Source: Hymenobacter terrenus
Lineage (GTDB): Bacteria; Bacteroidota; Bacteroidia; Cytophagales; Hymenobacteraceae
NCBI RefSeq assembly: GCF_000972495.1
Contig: NZ_LATM01000001.1
Coordinates: 951,241-1,015,240, forward strand
Direction of reading: 5' to 3'
Length of the DNA: 64,000 nucleotides
The position numbers and the translations under genes are program-made. Shown in pieces: positions 9,231-17,043 of the stretch. Every line of letters begins with the position of its first letter. The stretch's first letter is position 1. Below the pieces are notes generated by a model, which did no database searches, was not told the origin of the DNA, and saw only the letters and a list, made by a program, of their open reading frames with translations.

Positions 9231-10351
9231 GAAAACCGCTAAAAATTTTCCTCATGACTACGAGTGGTATCATTGGCACCCTGTTGATTGCGGCGGTGGC
9301 CTTCACCGGCCTCAGCCCCCAATTGGGCGGCACCCCCACCAAGTCTGAGCGGCAGTCTTACGAGAAATCGGGCCACTATAAGGACGGGGAATTCGTGAAC
9401 CTGCTGCCCACCGTGGAGCTGACGGGCAGCAGCACCGTAGCGGTGCTCTGGAATTTTCTTTTTCGCAAAAACCCCAATGCCACGCCAGTCGGCCCGCTGC
9501 CCACGCAACCGCTCGATTCGCTCAGCATCACCCGGAAAACGCCCGAGATGGTGCGTGTCACCTGGTTTGGCCACTCGGCCAGCCTGGTGGAGCTGGCTGG
9601 GCAGAACATCTTGCTCGACCCCATGCTGAGCGTGGAAATGGGTCCAGTGAGCTGGGCCACACCCAATCGGTACAACTGTAGCCTGGTCATTACGCCCGAA
9701 AAGCTGCCGCCCATCGCCGCCGTGCTGATTTCGCACGACCACTACGACCACCTCGACTACCAAACCATCCGGAAAATTAAGGGCAAGGTGGGACATTTTT
9801 ACGTGCCACTGGGCATTGGGCCGCACCTGCGGGCCTGGGGAGTGGCTCCCGAGCGCATCACTGAAATGAACTGGGGCGATAGTGCCCGCCTACCCGGCCT
9901 TACGCTGCGCTGCACGCCTAGCCGCCATTTTTCGGGCCGCGGTCTCACCAACCGCAACTCCACCCTGTGGAGTTCGTGGGTAATGCAATCGGCCACGAAA
10001 CGCGTCTTTTATACCGGCGACGGCGGATATGGCCCGCACTTCGCGGCCATTGGGGCCGCCTACGGCCCCTTCGATTTGGCCTTGGTCGAATGCGGCCAAT
10101 ATGACCTGCAATGGGCCCAGATTCATATGCAGCCCGAGCAAAGCGTGCAGGCGGCCCGCGACGTGCGCGCTGCCCTGATGCTACCCGTGCACTGGGCCGC
10201 CTTCACCGAAGCCAACCACGCTTGGAATGAGCCCATCGAACGCGCCACCGCCGAAGCCGCCCGGCTGGGGCAGCCTATCACAACGCCGCGCTTGGGCGAG
10301 CCGGTAGTGCTAGGTACCGGGCTCTTACCACAAACGCGCTGGTGGCAATAA
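9227..10351 (+). CDS. MBL-fold metallohydrolase, UlaG/NAPE-PLD-like
   Basis: A 374-residue metallo-beta-lactamase-fold hydrolase with an N-terminal hydrophobic anchor or signal (about 8-28). The zinc motif ISHDHYDHLD supplies H170, H172, D174 and H175; FYTGDGGYG and LMLPVHWAAF provide later metal ligands. The WFGHSASLVELAGQNILLDP segment is characteristic of the UlaG/NAPE-PLD-like branch, which includes phosphodiesterases and lactonases. The N-terminal anchor suggests action at or outside the inner membrane. Translationally coupled to the upstream Rossmann protein. Confidence 0.87.
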   Translation: MRKPLKIFLMTTSGIIGTLLIAAVAFTGLSPQLGGTPTKSERQSYEKSGHYKDGEFVNLLPTVELTGSSTVAVLWNFLFRKNPNATPVGPLPTQPLDSLSITRKTPEMVRVTWFGHSASLVELAGQNILLDPMLSVEMGPVSWATPNRYNCSLVITPEKLPPIAAVLISHDHYDHLDYQTIRKIKGKVGHFYVPLGIGPHLRAWGVAPERITEMNWGDSARLPGLTLRCTPSRHFSGRGLTNRNSTLWSSWVMQSATKRVFYTGDGGYGPHFAAIGAAYGPFDLALVECGQYDLQWAQIHMQPEQSVQAARDVRAALMLPVHWAAFTEANHAWNEPIERATAEAARLGQPITTPRLGEPVVLGTGLLPQTRWWQ

Positions 10352-10504
10352 TCCCACGCCCAACCATGTCTTCGCTCGCTAATAAGCAGTTGCTATTGCG
10401 TTAAGGATTTCTCTGACCGCTATTTTAGCCACGCTCGATACATAGTGTAATTATCTGAAGAGATTTGAGAACTATCTCAGCCGTGCCACCTCACTTATCC
10501 CAAC

Positions 10505-10533
10505 GGGTTCGTACCTAAATTAGGTACGAGCCC
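10505..10533. repeat. Inverted repeat (13-bp arms, 3-nt loop)
   Basis: GGGTTCGTACCTA and TAGGTACGAGCCC pair across an AAT loop with one G-T wobble. It lies about 155 nt after the metallohydrolase stop. It could be a weak terminator or an operator; there is no clear U-tract. Confidence 0.5.
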
Positions 10534-10629
10534 GATTTGCTTAATTCGGGGAAGGCCATGGAAAGAATGAAGTCAGCGCTTAAATAAAGCTGCCTACTTT
10601 CTAACCGTTTCTTTTTTAGCGGCTATTTG

Positions 10630-10664
10630 GCCCCCCCTTTCCTGCTGAGAGGGCCTGGGGGTGA
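10630..10664. repeat. Partial copy of GC palindrome family
   Basis: The run CCCCCCC TTTCCTGCTGAGAGGG CCTGGGGGTGA resembles the element at 1756-1851 in order and composition (C-run, GAGAGGG, GGGGGTG) but is degenerate and lacks a full second arm. Confidence 0.4.
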
Positions 10665-10752
10665 ACTCCACCGCGTGAGCAACACCAATAGAAGTTCCGT
10701 TCCCGATGGAAAAGACTAAGGGCCGACTACGACTTATTTCCAGTGCTCGCTT

Positions 10753-10797
10753 TGTGATTTGAATCACATCTATTCTCGCCATGACCCGGCACCTTTG
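10753..10797 (+). promoter_or_regulatory. CRP-type operator with downstream -7 box
   Basis: TGTGATTTGAATCACA (10753-10768) is a perfect match to the TGTGA-N6-TCACA consensus of CRP-family regulators. The -7-like box CACCTTTG ends at 10797, so transcription would start near 10801-10804 and the palindrome centre would fall about 41 bp upstream, the classical position for direct activation by CRP/FNR proteins. The first gene downstream starts at 10846, and a Crp/Fnr protein with a matching recognition helix is encoded at 12891-13466. Consensus and spacing are seen; regulation is inferred. Confidence 0.65.
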
Positions 10798-10845
10798 TCT
10801 GGAAATCGTCATGCTCCTGCACCGGGAATAAATCACAGTAAGCGA

Positions 10846-11253
10846 ATGAGAATAAGTCTGTTTAGCAAAGGCATTGTCAAGACAATTCGCCTGCTTTTTG
10901 CCCTCAACTATGCCATTGGTGGCCTGAACTATTTTGTTCATCTCTACAAATTGCCGCCAGCCACGCCGCAGGCCGATGCGTTCTACGCGGCCCTGATAAA
11001 TACCGGCTACCTATTTGCCCTTGTCAAGGCGATTGAAATCGGCGCAGGATTTCTGTTGATTTTCAACCGGGCCGTACCACTGGCACTGGTTATTCTGTGC
11101 CCAATATCGGTCAATATTTTGCTATTCAACACATTTCTATGGCCAGGGGGTGCTCCTATCGGCATTTTTGTTATGGCAAGTAATATGTATTTACTCACGG
11201 CCTATGCCCGGTATTATACTCCCTTGCTCAGCCTGAAGACAACCAGCGTATGA
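10846..11253 (+). CDS. DoxX-like membrane protein
   Basis: A 135-residue protein with four hydrophobic segments and the spacing of the DoxX/SURF4-like family: an N-terminal RLLFALNYAIGGLNYF segment, a central LVKAIEIGAGFLLIF segment and a C-terminal pair. DoxX-like proteins are small membrane proteins linked in several bacteria to redox or thiol stress. I chose ATG 10846 because the longer in-frame extension back to 10759 would run across the promoter. Its stop overlaps the next start (ATGA, 11250-11253). First gene of the putative CRP-controlled cluster. Confidence 0.75.
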   Translation: MRISLFSKGIVKTIRLLFALNYAIGGLNYFVHLYKLPPATPQADAFYAALINTGYLFALVKAIEIGAGFLLIFNRAVPLALVILCPISVNILLFNTFLWPGGAPIGIFVMASNMYLLTAYARYYTPLLSLKTTSV

Positions 11254-11675
11254 AACCGCACTTCACCCGCTGGGGCGCACTAAAGCGGCTGACGTGGATT
11301 GCTCCCCTGCTGGCCCTGCTGCTCTGGGCGAACTGGCAGCCGCTGCCCTTATCAGAATCCTACAACTTGGCCCCCACTTCATTTGCTGCTTTTGCCCTCC
11401 CTCAAAATATATCCGCAGCGGATAGCTCGCGGCTCTCGCAAACGCTGACGCAACTGGGAGGCATTTCGGCCGTCACAATTAATAGGCCGAACAAATTAGT
11501 TGGTATTGCCTACCGACAAACCAATTCGCTGACACTGGTGCGAGCCTGCATTCGAAAAATGTATGGCCAAGCCAAAGCGCAGAATTTCAGTACGTATCAT
11601 GGTCCTGTTTGTCCAGTGCCTCAATCCTATGTGCACGGCATATACCGCGTTAAAAAATGGTTTTGCTTCCGCTAG
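11250..11675 (+). CDS. Small membrane-anchored protein with HMA-like segment, unknown function
   Basis: A 141-residue protein with one N-terminal membrane segment (about 14-27) and an otherwise soluble, probably periplasmic, part. Residues about 58-102 (SSRLSQTLTQLGGISAVTIN, then VGIAYRQTNSL) have the beta-alpha-beta pattern of a ferredoxin-like heavy-metal-associated domain, but no CxxC metal motif is present. A short Cys-rich tail (GPVCPVP and WFCFR) follows. I do not recognise a named family. It is coupled to the DoxX gene and sits 29 nt before the haemoglobin gene, so a shared stress role is likely. Confidence 0.6.
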   Translation: MKPHFTRWGALKRLTWIAPLLALLLWANWQPLPLSESYNLAPTSFAAFALPQNISAADSSRLSQTLTQLGGISAVTINRPNKLVGIAYRQTNSLTLVRACIRKMYGQAKAQNFSTYHGPVCPVPQSYVHGIYRVKKWFCFR

Positions 11676-11704
11676 TTTAATCAACTCCTAACTACTTAAC
11701 TCAC

Positions 11705-12157
11705 ATGAAATCATCCTTCTTAATTATTTTAATTACGAGCTTTGGCTTGTTCACTTCCTGCAAAAAAGATAAGGAAGTTATTGCCCCAACTCCTTTATAC
11801 CAACGCATTGGCGGGGAAGCAGTTGTGACGGATATCATCGACCAGACCATCACAAATATTATTACCGATAATCGCATCAATTTCTTTTTTGCCGCCTTAG
11901 CCACCGACCCCACTAAAGCCCAAACGCTGCGAAAAAATCTAATTGACCAATTAGGTCAATTATCAGGCGGGAATCAGCAGTACACGGGCCGGACGATGAC
12001 GGCTGTTCATACCGGAATGAATATCAATACGGCTCAATTCGCAGCTTTTATTGAAGATTTTACCCGCGCTATCGATAGCAAAAATCTGCCCGCGGCGGAG
12101 AAAGCGGAACTCATTGCGCTGTACCAAAACCTGAGTGCCGATATCATTGGCAAATAA
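11705..12157 (+). CDS. Group 1 truncated haemoglobin, lipoprotein form
   Basis: A 150-residue protein: a hydrophobic N-terminus ending in FTSC with Cys19 as likely lipid anchor, then a truncated-globin domain (about 30-150) starting LYQRIGGE, the conserved start of group 1 trHbs. NRINFFFA fits the B/C helix region and His102 in TAVHTGMNI fits the proximal haem ligand (usual pattern HxGLxI). Such globins bind O2 or NO and can detoxify NO. Exported, lipid-anchored trHbs occur in Bacteroidota but are less typical than cytosolic ones. It shares a cluster with DoxX, MBL hydrolase and a Crp/Fnr regulator. Confidence 0.85.
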   Translation: MKSSFLIILITSFGLFTSCKKDKEVIAPTPLYQRIGGEAVVTDIIDQTITNIITDNRINFFFAALATDPTKAQTLRKNLIDQLGQLSGGNQQYTGRTMTAVHTGMNINTAQFAAFIEDFTRAIDSKNLPAAEKAELIALYQNLSADIIGK

Positions 12158-12183
12158 TCCTTACTGCAATAAGAGATTGGCTA

Positions 12184-12879
12184 ATGGAACTCCGCGAGAT
12201 TTACTCGAACATTTACCAAATTGATTTGGGCGCCGTCAACTGCTACCTCATCAATGAGCCGCATGGGTTGACGCTGATTGACGCGGGATATGCTCGTGAT
12301 AAGCCCGATATAATCAAGGCAATACGCCGGTTGGGCAAGCAACCCGCCAATATTCAACAGGTAATTCTTACACACTTGCACCCCGACCACGCAGGTGGGG
12401 CAGCAGGCTTGCAGCAGGAGTTTGAGGGGCCTGTATATGCCCACGCGGCTGATGCCACTTTAATTGCGGAAGGGATATGCGGCCGGCTGTCGGTGCAGGT
12501 GACGCCGGGTTTTATCAACTGGTGCCTGCATAAAGCAATTGTTTTGTTAGGACCGCGGTCCATTACGCCAGTTGGTCAAATCAGGCTCATCAATGATTCG
12601 GAGGTGCTACCGATTTTAGCCGGCCTAGAGGTCATTCATACGCCTGGCCATTCGGCGGGTCATGTTTCTTTGCTGGCTGAACATGAGCAGTTATTATTCG
12701 CTGGTGATGTTCTGGTGAACTTTGGTGGGCTAAAACCTGCACCGGTTTATGAAGACCCGGCGGCAGGAAAGGCATCGGTTAAGAAATTAGCGGCCCGTTC
12801 ATTTGATCTGGCTTGTTTTGGCCATGGTAAGCCAATTACCAACGCCAATCAACGCTTTAGTCAGATTTACAGTAGTTAA
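12184..12879 (+). CDS. MBL-fold metallohydrolase (glyoxalase II-like)
   Basis: A 231-residue cytosolic metallo-beta-lactamase-fold hydrolase. The metal motif LTHLHPDHAGG gives H64, H66, D68 and H69; HTPGHSAGHV and FAGDVLVNF supply the third His and the bridging Asp, and CFGHG the last His. This set fits a binuclear zinc or iron enzyme of the glyoxalase II/lactonase type. It starts 26 nt after the haemoglobin gene and ends 11 nt before the Crp/Fnr gene, so it is probably in the same operon. Substrate unknown. Confidence 0.85.
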   Translation: MELREIYSNIYQIDLGAVNCYLINEPHGLTLIDAGYARDKPDIIKAIRRLGKQPANIQQVILTHLHPDHAGGAAGLQQEFEGPVYAHAADATLIAEGICGRLSVQVTPGFINWCLHKAIVLLGPRSITPVGQIRLINDSEVLPILAGLEVIHTPGHSAGHVSLLAEHEQLLFAGDVLVNFGGLKPAPVYEDPAAGKASVKKLAARSFDLACFGHGKPITNANQRFSQIYSS

Positions 12880-12890
12880 CCCCAATAATT

Positions 12891-13466
12891 ATGGAAGCAG
12901 CTATTAGAAACCAGCTTAGTCGAATCATTCCCTTGTCGGATAAGGAATGGAATGCCTTCAAGGCGATTACGCTATATGAAAAAGTCCCGAACAAAGAACT
13001 TATTAAGCGTAGTGCTTACATCGGCCGGCGTTCGTTCTTTGTCATTAAGGGTGCCTTTCGACTATTCTACATCGATGATTCGGCTAATGAAATAACGACT
13101 CACTTTTTTCTGGAACCCAACTTTATCACGAATTGCGAATCCTTTTTATCAAGGATTCAGGAGAATTTGCACATCGAGGCAATTGAGGAGAGCGAGCTGC
13201 TAGTATTTGGCAATGACGCACTGACGGATTTATACGAACTGTACCCAAATCTCAAACAAATCGAAACGTTTGTCATCAAAAGCATTTTGAATGAGACAGT
13301 TCATCACAATTTTCTACTCCAACTCAAAACGCCGGAAGAGCAGTACAAAACACTGCTTAGTCAGAATCCAGCTCTGATTAACCGTGTAAGTGTTACGCAC
13401 CTCTCTTCTTATTTAGGCATGGCCCGTGAGACGTTGAGTCGGGTTCGCAGTAAACAGCTGCTGTAG
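12891..13466 (+). CDS. Crp/Fnr family transcriptional regulator
   Basis: A 191-residue regulator with an N-terminal cyclic-nucleotide-binding-like beta roll (about 20-115), a long dimer helix and a C-terminal winged helix. The recognition helix carries RETLSR (179-184), which keeps the Arg-Glu-x-x-x-Arg pattern used by CRP to read TGTGA. No N-terminal Cys cluster for an iron-sulfur centre is present, so it is not a classical FNR, and the cAMP-pocket RS motif is not evident. Last gene of the cluster; the palindrome at 10753-10768 is the obvious candidate target. Confidence 0.85.
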   Translation: MEAAIRNQLSRIIPLSDKEWNAFKAITLYEKVPNKELIKRSAYIGRRSFFVIKGAFRLFYIDDSANEITTHFFLEPNFITNCESFLSRIQENLHIEAIEESELLVFGNDALTDLYELYPNLKQIETFVIKSILNETVHHNFLLQLKTPEEQYKTLLSQNPALINRVSVTHLSSYLGMARETLSRVRSKQLL

Positions 13467-13500
13467 ATTACCGCTTGAAAAAGGTGCAAATTTGTCACGC

Positions 13501-13539
13501 ATTGAAAAAAGGATGTTCTATGAGGCGTCCTTTTTCAAT
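13501..13539 (+). terminator. Probable intrinsic terminator after the Crp/Fnr gene
   Basis: ATTGAAAAAAGGATG and CGTCCTTTTTCAAT pair around a short loop, 35 nt after the regulator stop, with a T-rich descending arm. The hairpin lies in the region that an upstream start of the next gene would have to cover, which supports that gene starting at 13549. Confidence 0.6.
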
Positions 13540-13548
13540 ACCTGCCCA

Positions 13549-14142
13549 ATGCGTTACCTCCTCGTCAACAAGCCCTACGAAGTCCTCACCCAGTTCACCG
13601 ACGAGCACGGCCGCGCCACGCTCAAAGACTTCGTGCCCGTCCCGAACGTGTATCCCGTCGGCCGCCTCGACTTCGACAGCGAAGGCCTGCTCCTGCTCAC
13701 CGACGACAAGCAGCTTCAGCACCGCCTCAGCGACCCGCGCTTCAAAGTCCCAAAAACCTACTGGGCGCAGGTAGAAGGCCTAGTTTCCGAAGCCGCGCTG
13801 CAACAGTTGCGGCAGGGCGTCCAGATTAAGGAAGGCCGCACCGCACCCGGCGAAGCCGCCGCAATACCGGAGCCGGCCCAGCTTTGGCCGCGCCACCCAC
13901 CCATTCGCTACCGCGCCAGTATCCCCACTAATTGGCTGGAAATCCAGATTTCGCAGGGCATGAACCGGCAGGTACGCAAGATGTGCGCCGCCGTGGGCCT
14001 CCCCTGCCTACGCCTAGTGCGTGCCGCCATCGCCGGCCTCCCGCTCGGCGACTTGCAGCCTGGCCAGTGGCGCGACCTCACGCCCGCCGAGGTCCAACTG
14101 CTGCGCCAGGCACCCGGCCCGGCCGCCCGCCGCCTCCGCTGA
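13549..14142 (+). CDS. Pseudouridine synthase, RsuA/RluE family
   Basis: A 197-residue rRNA pseudouridine synthase. It begins MRYLLVNKPY and has the catalytic motif GRLDFDSEGLLLLTDD (the Asp after GRL is the nucleophile) followed by KTYWAQVEG and the late MNRQVRKMCAAVGLPCLRLVR segment, all typical of the RsuA/RluB/RluE group. There is no N-terminal S4 domain, and the length matches RluE, which modifies 23S rRNA; the exact site cannot be told from sequence. ATG 13549 was preferred because the conserved fold starts there and a terminator-like hairpin lies just upstream. Confidence 0.88.
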   Translation: MRYLLVNKPYEVLTQFTDEHGRATLKDFVPVPNVYPVGRLDFDSEGLLLLTDDKQLQHRLSDPRFKVPKTYWAQVEGLVSEAALQQLRQGVQIKEGRTAPGEAAAIPEPAQLWPRHPPIRYRASIPTNWLEIQISQGMNRQVRKMCAAVGLPCLRLVRAAIAGLPLGDLQPGQWRDLTPAEVQLLRQAPGPAARRLR

Positions 14143-14228
14143 AGTACTGGCTTCGCACGCCGTGCTTTCTGAATCCAAACTATTCGCTAGGGGAATTGCC
14201 ATTTCACAAATTGTAGTTGACTCCGTCC

Positions 14229-15182
14229 ATGAATAAACGCTTCTGTCAGCTTTTGTTGCTGTTTTCCATCGCATTTACTGCCATGAATGCGGTAGCCTTT
14301 TTCCATGCTTGGCGCTTTACGCATTTCTCCAACGAGCCCGGCAGCCACTCCCCTAGCCCTGAGCAGCTCAGCTTGGGGAAGAAGCTTTGGGTGCTGCTCA
14401 CCGGCATCCGCAACCCCAAACCCCAGAACGGCCCGAAACCCAGCTCCCCGGTCGAAACCGTCAACATTGCCAGCCCCAATGGTGCATTAGAAGCCTGGTA
14501 TGCCCAACCCGATAGCGGCCACGCCCGTGGCACCGTAGCCCTGTTTCACGGCTACACCAGCAGCAAATCGCACCTCACTCATGAAGCTGACTACTTCCGT
14601 TGTTTGGGCTATAATGTGTTGCTTGTAGACCAAGCTGGCAATGGCAATTCGGCTGGTTTTCGCACCACCGTAGGCTACCGAGAGGCCGATGATGTAGCCG
14701 CCGTCATGCGCTGGCTGAACGACTCACCGAATTCCAAGCACCAAACTATTATTTTCTACGGAGTGAGCATGGGCGCCGTAGCCATCCTGCGAGCTGAGGC
14801 CGAACTGGGCGTCCGCCCCACCGCCAACATCCTGGAATGTCCTTACGGCAACATGCGCCAAACTGCTTACAACCGCTTCAAATCCATGCACCTCCCTGCT
14901 TTCCCGATGGCCGATTTGCTGGTATTCTGGGGCGGTGTGCAAAACGGCTTCTGGGCCTATGGTCTCAACGCTGAAAATTACGCCACCCAAATCCACACGC
15001 CCACCCTCCTATTTTGGGGCACCGTCGACCCGCGGGTAACTCAGGCTGAAACCGACGCCATTTTTACCAATCTAGCCGGCCCAAAAGCCCGGCATGACTT
15101 TCCCGGCGTGGGCCACCAGCCGTACTGGAAGCGCTATCCGACGGATTGGGAGCAGCAGGTGCGGGATTTCCTGCGCCGCTAA
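14229..15182 (+). CDS. Alpha/beta hydrolase with N-terminal anchor
   Basis: A 317-residue serine hydrolase. An N-terminal hydrophobic segment (about 5-26) anchors or exports it. The core shows LFHGYTSSKS (oxyanion region), the nucleophile elbow GVSMG with Ser180, an acid in WGTVDPRVT and the catalytic His in GVGHQPYW, so the triad is complete. It resembles the BAAT/YqjL-like or DUF1749-type hydrolases of unknown substrate. ATG 14229 was chosen over the TTG 12 nt upstream. Its stop overlaps the stop of the convergent Rpn gene by 4 nt. Confidence 0.82.
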   Translation: MNKRFCQLLLLFSIAFTAMNAVAFFHAWRFTHFSNEPGSHSPSPEQLSLGKKLWVLLTGIRNPKPQNGPKPSSPVETVNIASPNGALEAWYAQPDSGHARGTVALFHGYTSSKSHLTHEADYFRCLGYNVLLVDQAGNGNSAGFRTTVGYREADDVAAVMRWLNDSPNSKHQTIIFYGVSMGAVAILRAEAELGVRPTANILECPYGNMRQTAYNRFKSMHLPAFPMADLLVFWGGVQNGFWAYGLNAENYATQIHTPTLLFWGTVDPRVTQAETDAIFTNLAGPKARHDFPGVGHQPYWKRYPTDWEQQVRDFLRR

Positions 15183-16045
15183 TTCGAGTTCAATTCCTCG
15201 ATCTGCGTTTCCGTCAGGCCGGTTACTGCCGCGATAGTGGCGGCTGGCAGCCCGGCTGCTTGCATTTTCCGCGCAATGCCTTTACGCTCTTCCTCACGAC
15301 CTTCTTCACGGCCTTCTTCGCGGGCTGTATCCAACGAGTTTTTGAGGTCGCGATAGTGCTTCAGGCTATCTTCGTAGGAGCGCACTTGCTCGGGCGAAAA
15401 GCGGGCAATTTCGGCGGTTTCGAACAACTGCTCAAACACCCGCTCGCGCAGTTTATCGGGCACCCGGTCGAGCCGATTCAGGTTGCGGATGACGTAGAGC
15501 CACTTCTCAAACCGAGTTTCTAACTCGTCCACGGTTTTGTTGAATTTGGGCATCTCCAGGTAGATGAAGGTCAGCTTATCATAGAAAACACGTTGGGTTT
15601 CCTGGTCCGTCAGCTTCACATCGTAGCGGTACTTTGCTACTTGCTCCTTGTCTTCCTCAAACACAAAATCCAGAATGGCGACGGTGTATACGGCCTTCAA
15701 CTCAAAATTCCAGTCGGCTCGCTGCGCCTGCTCCCGAATGGGAAACGTGGAATAGTAGACGGTACGGTCTTTAAAGAAATTCTGCTTCGTCTTTTGTAGC
15801 TCTACGATAAACTTCTCCCCACGCTCGTTCTCACAATAGATGTCGAAAATGGCCTTCCGGTCAAGGTCTGTCGTGCCCAGATTCTCGCTTTTCAGGTAGG
15901 TAAGGGCCGTAATCTGGCCTTGCTCCTCGCGGAGCAGCTCGTTGAGAAAATCGAGGAGCAGCTCTTTATTCGGCTCTTCTCCAAACAGGCGCTTAAAGCC
16001 ATAATCGGTGAAGGGATTGATGTATTTCTCAACGAACTCTGCCAT
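15179..16045 (-). CDS. Rpn family PD-(D/E)xK nuclease
   Basis: A 288-residue protein of the Rpn/PDDEXK transposase-like family. It opens with the family signature INPFTDYGFKRLFGEEPNKE; the active-site pattern is D68 (AIFDIY), E82 and Q84 (VELQK). The C-terminus carries the family's typical repetitive charged segment (REEGREEGREEERKG) and a short helical tail ending in a pattern common in this family (GLTETQIEEL). Rpn proteins are DNA endonucleases that promote RecA-independent recombination in E. coli. The gene is alone, convergent with the hydrolase and 37 nt downstream of the ATP-grasp gene. Confidence 0.88.
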   Translation of the reverse strand: MAEFVEKYINPFTDYGFKRLFGEEPNKELLLDFLNELLREEQGQITALTYLKSENLGTTDLDRKAIFDIYCENERGEKFIVELQKTKQNFFKDRTVYYSTFPIREQAQRADWNFELKAVYTVAILDFVFEEDKEQVAKYRYDVKLTDQETQRVFYDKLTFIYLEMPKFNKTVDELETRFEKWLYVIRNLNRLDRVPDKLRERVFEQLFETAEIARFSPEQVRSYEDSLKHYRDLKNSLDTAREEGREEGREEERKGIARKMQAAGLPAATIAAVTGLTETQIEELNSN

Positions 16046-16082
16046 TGCATTGGTCTTTCCTCAAAGATAGTACTCGGCATTT

Positions 16083-16850
16083 CTAACGTTCTGGCTCTTG
16101 AACTGCGGCCACTAGATTCACCACGTTTTCATAAAGCGCCGAGACGGTCCATTCTTTGGTATCGGATACCTGACCGTCGCCAACTTCTATAATGATTGGC
16201 TTGCCATGCAGGTCATACGCCACGTCGATGGTGTAGAACCAACGGCTTTGCAGCGCGAGCAAAACGGGCGCTAACTCCGCCGGAAAAGGTTGGCCGCTGG
16301 CCCCGTAGACGCGGCCCCGCACGGCGAAAAACCGCTGCTCCGGCGCAGCAGATAATTTGACAAACTCGCGCACAAATAGGGCTTCAGCTGAGTCTACCGC
16401 ATGTTTTTTAAGCAAATGGTCGTATTCGGCAAGCGAAGAAACTACGGAATCGGTCCCGAAAGACTTGCTCAAACCCTTCACAAAGCAGCGCCCATGGCTG
16501 CGCAGCAGGGTCAGGATTGCGCTCCGCTCCTCGACAGGGATGAAATAGCTTTTCGGCGTGAATCCGGCAATGGCCTGGTACCAGCCGTTGGCCCAGTGCG
16601 AAGCCAAGTACATGGCTAGCGGCACCAGCAGCGGCGTCAGCGCTTCCAGTTTCTGGTATTCGGCGCCCGTCAGCATCCAGCCCCGGTACAGGCTGGGATA
16701 GTTCGGGTTCGGCGCCTGATGAAGTTTTTCCTGCTCCGCATCGAACAGGCCGACGGTGTGGCCGTAGTGCCGGGCTGTGTCCATTTCCTCTGCCCACATG
16801 GGGTCGACGAGGCGTTGGTAAGGCAGGCTGGGAAATAGGATGTTGAGCAT
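16083..16850 (-). CDS. ATP-grasp domain protein (DUF4343-like)
   Basis: A 255-residue protein whose C-terminal part (FFAVRGRVYGA, then FYTIDVAYDLHGKPIIIEVGDGQVSDTKEW) matches the ATP-grasp catalytic region, with Asp and Glu metal ligands in IDVAYD and IEVGDG. FVKGLSKSFG is a likely ATP-binding strand. ATP-grasp enzymes ligate a carboxylate to an amine through acyl phosphate; related stand-alone proteins serve peptide or RiPP modification or have unknown roles. It lies between an Rpn nuclease and an FCP1-like phosphatase, all on the minus strand. Substrate unknown. Confidence 0.75.
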   Translation of the reverse strand: MLNILFPSLPYQRLVDPMWAEEMDTARHYGHTVGLFDAEQEKLHQAPNPNYPSLYRGWMLTGAEYQKLEALTPLLVPLAMYLASHWANGWYQAIAGFTPKSYFIPVEERSAILTLLRSHGRCFVKGLSKSFGTDSVVSSLAEYDHLLKKHAVDSAEALFVREFVKLSAAPEQRFFAVRGRVYGASGQPFPAELAPVLLALQSRWFYTIDVAYDLHGKPIIIEVGDGQVSDTKEWTVSALYENVVNLVAAVQEPER

Positions 16851-16892
16851 TTAAAAAAGTAGTAACGGTGTAGTTGGCGCGGGCGAGAGAAC

Positions 16893-16922
16893 CTCACCCC
16901 CAGCCCCTCTCCCCAGGAGAGC
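16893..16922. repeat. Partial copy of GC palindrome family
   Basis: CTCACCCCCAGCCCCTCTCC then CCAGGAGAG, in the gap between the ATP-grasp and phosphatase genes, matches one arm of the element at 1756-1851. The second arm is missing. Confidence 0.5.
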
Positions 16923-17043
16923 GAAGCCGAACGACTTACATAGTATTCCAACACTACTCTCTTGAAGTGCAAGGAAAACGATTATATTTTTCGTTCGGCA
17001 ACGATTATCCTTTTGGTATCAACTCTTGTGCTTCGGCTTGGAA

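Larger units (their letters stand above)
10352..10845. other. Intergenic regulatory stretch with hairpin, repeat fragment and CRP-type site
   Basis: Nearly 500 bases with no convincing gene. It contains a hairpin (10505-10533), a partial copy of the GC palindrome family (about 10630-10664), and the promoter region of the DoxX/haemoglobin operon with a perfect CRP-type palindrome (10753-10768). Confidence 0.6.

Noticed and set aside
10594..10941. Minus-strand frame of 115 codons in the haemoglobin operon promoter
   Set aside because: It would cover the CRP-type site and the DoxX start and has no recognisable features.
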